Below are positions 60,690-64,000 of a stretch of DNA of 64,000 nucleotides, in pieces. The translations under genes were made by a program, and so were the position numbers. Below the pieces are notes generated by a model. The model made no database searches. It was not told the origin of the DNA and saw nothing but the letters and a program-made list of their open reading frames with translations. The DNA is taken from NCBI GenBank assembly GCA_948146395.1, contig OX411543.1, positions 47,096,517 to 47,160,516 on the forward strand, in the 5' to 3' direction. The stretch is from Fragum whitleyi. Its lineage: Eukaryota > Mollusca > Bivalvia > Cardiida > Cardiidae. Each line of letters opens with the position of its first letter. Positions within the stretch are counted from its first letter, which is position 1.

Positions 60690-61438
60690 TTAATACGCTT
60701 GAAGAAAATGACATTTTAGTAATTCTTTCCGAATGTCTATGGAGATCTTTTGGGTATATTATAATTTGATGACAAAACGCAGTAATACACTGCGTCTTGT
60801 CATTAAATTATAATATGTCCCCTTTTCTTCTTACGTTGATTTTGTTTTATGCAACGTCATCCTTAGCGGGATCGTTGATGTTAGTGACGTCATATAAACC
60901 CACGTGAAAAATGACGAGCTTTCATGGCTGCGCCCGCATTATTCCCGAGGTCTATTCCGTAGAATCGCCGAGGGTTCCCGGTTGTCACTTAGGCGTACTA
61001 CTTATCATACACCCGTTGGTCGGAGACAAATGACTTATGTCACATTTACTTTCGTTAATTGTCGGTGAAAGCCGAGCCGGGGTTTGCCACGACCCCAGGG
61101 GTAGACGGAGTTGATTAGAACAATGTAAACTGAACATCATAAATAATTGATTACTTTATATACAAAAAAAGAGAAAAAAACCAATTGATAAAATTTCATA
61201 GTCTTTGGTAAGGCTTTTGAAAATAGCAACTTTAAGAAAAATATTGAATCGTTAATACTAAACTTAAACTAGACTATATTTGTCAATGTATTACTATGAA
61301 TAGGACTGTACAGACTGGTCTCAGCCTATACTCTCTGCCCATCTGTGGACAGTCAGTAACATGTATGCAATGATCAATATGAGAATAGTCAACAAAGTCT
61401 TACATTATATTGTGATAGATTGATTTAAGGTAATGGAC
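60690..61438. promoter_or_regulatory. Promoter-like region between a minus and a plus gene
   Basis: TGACGTCA at 60885-60892 and a nearby CCCACGTGA (60898-60907) are typical CREB- and E-box-type sites. An imperfect palindrome TAATTTGATGACAAAACGCA / TGCGTCTTGTCATTAAATTA stands at about 60761-60811. It may serve the minus-strand exon at 60482, the TLR gene, or both; this is inference. Confidence 0.3.
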
Positions 61439-61586
61439 ACATAATAGTTCCACAACATTTCGGAACTCATAAGTTTTCAAGATGTTAACCGAGGTTTCCT
61501 AATGAAATCATTAGGAAACCTCTGTTTACATTTTTAAGGTTCGTGACTTCCGAAACATTGCGGAAATATTACTGGGCCACTGCCTT
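61439..61586. mobile_element. Palindromic MITE, family A
   Basis: TTAA at 61435-38 and 61587-90. The ends GGTAATGGACACA and GGGCCACTGCC, core GAGGTTTCCTAATG...CATTAGGAAACCTC. It ends about 26 bases before the TLR exon acceptor. Confidence 0.75.
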
Positions 61587-61614
61587 TTAATTTGTCGTAA
61601 TTATATTTGCAGCC

Positions 61615-64000
61615 ATGATCCAGAAACCTGCACTATTGATTCTTCTACTAACCAGCGCTACATCAGCAGTTGTGATTATAAATGTTAACGAAACCATTGC
61701 CAATGGTTTACCTGTTTACTGCCAATACTGTCGATGTATCACAGAAAATGGGGAAATCAAAACTGATTGTTATTCTACAGGACTATACAGACCACCTAGA
61801 AAACTTTCAGAAAATACTACAGAGTTATATTTGAGGAAGAATCTCTTTGTTAAAGTCGTGTATGAACAGTTTCAAAATTTGACCAAACTGAGAGTACTTG
61901 ATTTATCAGCAAACGGTATAACATCAATCGAGGTTGGCGCGTTAAAAGATTTAGCAAATCTGGAGGAACTTTATCTACATGAAAATAAATTCAAGTCATA
62001 TAGTAAGGCTTTACCTGCGGGCGCCTTTGAAGGTCTGGCGAATCTAAAACACTTGACACTCCATGGCTGCATCACGTGGTCTACCGCAAGGTACTCTAAA
62101 CTACCAATGACCGTGTTTATGGATTTGACTAGACTTGAAAGTCTGAGCCTTGACGGTGTAAATGAAGTTACGTTTGGTAAAGAGTTCAAACAACTTAAAC
62201 AATTAGCTACTTTATCTATGTCTGGGAGTAAAGGAGAGTGTGCAATAGAAAGATTATCAGAATACTCATTTACAGGTTTAATGAATCTTGTTAACTTGAC
62301 AATCGAAAACTGCTTACTTAAATCCATTGACAAATATACCTTCTATTCCCTATATAACCTGACGTACTTGGATTTATCTGGTAATGAGGAGCTGGGTTTC
62401 CCAGGTCTTGGTGAACTCTATTTACAATCAACAAATCTTAAAATTTTGAAGATTAACTCTATACATTCCCCTAATCGTGCTGGAAGCGAGATTTTGCGAG
62501 GTAACATGAGAAATATCGAGAGTACCGGTCTTGTTGAGATGTACATAGAAAGTAACGGTTTAGAATACATTGATTACGGAGTGTTTGATAAATTCCCGAA
62601 AACTTTGAGGTTTTTGTCCATGAGGGACAACCGGCTTACATTTGGTCTGTATCTGTACGAGGTTGTCTTTAATACAAATCTTGAAGTATTCGATGCAGGT
62701 TATCAGTTTCCCGTTATTCGCCCTGATAGAGCGTACACGAATGTGTACACTGGATTTATAAATCAGGACAATCGAAAGAAGAGAAATGCTGAACTTATCT
62801 CGGCGAGAAGGATCAGGCGAAATTCCCTGGGGATAGCGAACAAATTTCGAAGGGAAGGTCAGGGTATTCATGAACCATCACATGAATTACACAACGTAGT
62901 AGAGTTAACTGAGAACTATAATGCACAACTATCAGACAATTCGCCGCATAACAAATTTATTGCTTCAGATGGCAACACCGCTAAGCAATCATATTCACAA
63001 ACAATGAATCTTAGGAATGTGGACATTCCTAATAATAGACCGATAAGAAGTGCCCACGAGAAAGGCTACACCACAATTAAACGACTGATTTGCTCAGGCA
63101 GTATGACGGGGTTCGTGCCGGTCGATTTTAATAACACGGAAAACAATATAACATATATTGATATTTCAGGAAATTTCATTCGGTATGTCAAAGCAAATGC
63201 ATTTCTAGGCCTCGACAAATTGCAGTTCTTGAATTTATCAGAAAACTACATAGAGCATGTTGACCAGGATACGTTTGCAGGATTAGTGTCTTTAAAAACT
63301 CTAGACATGGCGAACAATTTACTTGGATTTATTCTTCGTATAGATGACGACGGTGTTCTTCTTTCCAAAGCTCCAAACATCGTCACTCTCAATGTGTCTA
63401 TGAATAGAGTGTCCAAGCTTGGCAAAAATGTCTTTAATCCCCTACATCATGTAAAAACCGTTGATCTGTCGCATAATCACCTACAGGATATACAGACAAA
63501 TTTCGAGGGTCTACATGATTTAAAGTTTTTAAACTTGTCTCATAATCTCATCCAACAAATAAACCACAAAACAAGAGAATCCTTGAATAAACTAAGCAAG
63601 AAAAACAATATTTCCATTGACTTAAGTGAAAATAATTTCATGTGTAATTGCGATACGTTAGACTTTCTTCGTTGGATTGATGCTGCGCCTATGATGTTCA
63701 CTAATAAAGACGGTTACTTCTGTACTTTAAATAATGGCACAGTTAGATATTTCAACTCAACATCTGAACTTCTTACTTCACTCACAGAAGAATGTACGTC
63801 ATATTTTGGCATCATAATGACATGCTCAGTGGCCGGCAGTTTTGTTGCGTCTCTTGCAGTATTTTTTGTGTTGTATCGCCAACGCTGGAGATTGCTGTAT
63901 TTGTACTACATGGCCAAAGCTAAACTAGACGTAAATGATGACATGAATGAAAATGACATCAGATTTCGTCATGACATATTCGTGTCTTACGGTGACGGGG
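61615..64000 (+). CDS. Toll-like receptor, cut by the window end in its TIR domain
   Basis: Open without a stop from the ATG at 61615 for 795 codons to the window edge. Residues 1-18 are a signal peptide (LLILLLTSATSA). A cysteine cap (C36, C39, C41) and about twelve leucine-rich repeats follow to residue 362. Residues about 363-505 have no repeats and are rich in charge (RKKR, RRIRR). About seven more repeats (511-670), an LRR C-terminal cap (C677, C679, C703, C727), a transmembrane helix (about 731-753) and the start of a TIR domain (FRHDIFVSYG, TIR box 1, about 784-793) follow. A splice acceptor (TATATTTGCAG) ends two bases before the ATG, so the 5'UTR is split. Known role: pattern recognition, signalling by MyD88-type adaptors. 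Which TLR group it belongs to cannot be decided without the TIR. Confidence 0.92.
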   Translation, partial: MIQKPALLILLLTSATSAVVIINVNETIANGLPVYCQYCRCITENGEIKTDCYSTGLYRPPRKLSENTTELYLRKNLFVKVVYEQFQNLTKLRVLDLSANGITSIEVGALKDLANLEELYLHENKFKSYSKALPAGAFEGLANLKHLTLHGCITWSTARYSKLPMTVFMDLTRLESLSLDGVNEVTFGKEFKQLKQLATLSMSGSKGECAIERLSEYSFTGLMNLVNLTIENCLLKSIDKYTFYSLYNLTYLDLSGNEELGFPGLGELYLQSTNLKILKINSIHSPNRAGSEILRGNMRNIESTGLVEMYIESNGLEYIDYGVFDKFPKTLRFLSMRDNRLTFGLYLYEVVFNTNLEVFDAGYQFPVIRPDRAYTNVYTGFINQDNRKKRNAELISARRIRRNSLGIANKFRREGQGIHEPSHELHNVVELTENYNAQLSDNSPHNKFIASDGNTAKQSYSQTMNLRNVDIPNNRPIRSAHEKGYTTIKRLICSGSMTGFVPVDFNNTENNITYIDISGNFIRYVKANAFLGLDKLQFLNLSENYIEHVDQDTFAGLVSLKTLDMANNLLGFILRIDDDGVLLSKAPNIVTLNVSMNRVSKLGKNVFNPLHHVKTVDLSHNHLQDIQTNFEGLHDLKFLNLSHNLIQQINHKTRESLNKLSKKNNISIDLSENNFMCNCDTLDFLRWIDAAPMMFTNKDGYFCTLNNGTVRYFNSTSELLTSLTEECTSYFGIIMTCSVAGSFVASLAVFFVLYRQRWRLLYLYYMAKAKLDVNDDMNENDIRFRHDIFVSYGDG

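Noticed and set aside
61971..62871. Minus-strand open frames at 61971 and 62560
   Set aside because: Antisense to the Toll-like receptor coding frame.

Overview
The window looks like a piece of a bivalve mollusc nuclear genome. It is AT-rich, genes are split into many short exons with GT-AG introns, and introns and intergenic space are packed with small inverted-repeat transposons. It also carries tandem-repeat elements with GGAC-type microsatellites of the pearl/Helentron type known from bivalves. The species cannot be named from the sequence.

Region 1 (about 1-24.7 kb, minus strand) holds the N-terminal part of one large gene. Twenty-one coding exons chain in a consistent reading frame with GT-AG borders and give 1,317 residues: a signal peptide followed by tandem Calx-beta repeats. 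Repeat order and block-by-block resemblance fit ADGRV1 (VLGR1), the giant adhesion GPCR of ciliary and stereociliary links. The last exon in the window matches the step into the LamG-like domain, so the rest of the gene lies left of position 1. Two exons (9 and 21) have their 3' ends, including splice donors, copied in tandem into the following intron. Several MITEs end within a few bases of splice sites.

Region 2 (24.7-61.4 kb) has almost no host genes. It contains a young 4.93 kb Ty3/Gypsy-type LTR retrotransposon (28137-33062; LTRs differ at one base; gag and integrase frames broken by single-base shifts in A runs). It also contains a 5'-truncated L1/Tx1-like LINE (minus strand, about 47.7-49.7 kb), at least nine pearl-like tandem-repeat elements across the window, a mariner-like deletion derivative, a 767 bp TTAA element nested in another MITE, a 1,079 bp terminal-inverted-repeat element, and many MITE copies from about ten families. 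Because ADGRV1 coding exon 1 starts right after a splice acceptor, its promoter lies somewhere to the right. The LTR element may therefore sit in its first intron.

Region 3 (57.3-64 kb) has promoter-like sequence with CRE motifs, a candidate minus-strand first coding exon of unknown identity (60482-60689), a possible tiny plus-strand first exon (58221-58242), and at 61615-64000 an uninterrupted plus-strand reading frame for a Toll-like receptor. That frame has a signal peptide, about 19 leucine-rich repeats in two blocks split by a charged insert, a cysteine cap, a transmembrane helix and the first residues of a TIR domain, and is cut by the window edge. The sensory-adhesion gene and the innate-immune receptor share no visible functional link.
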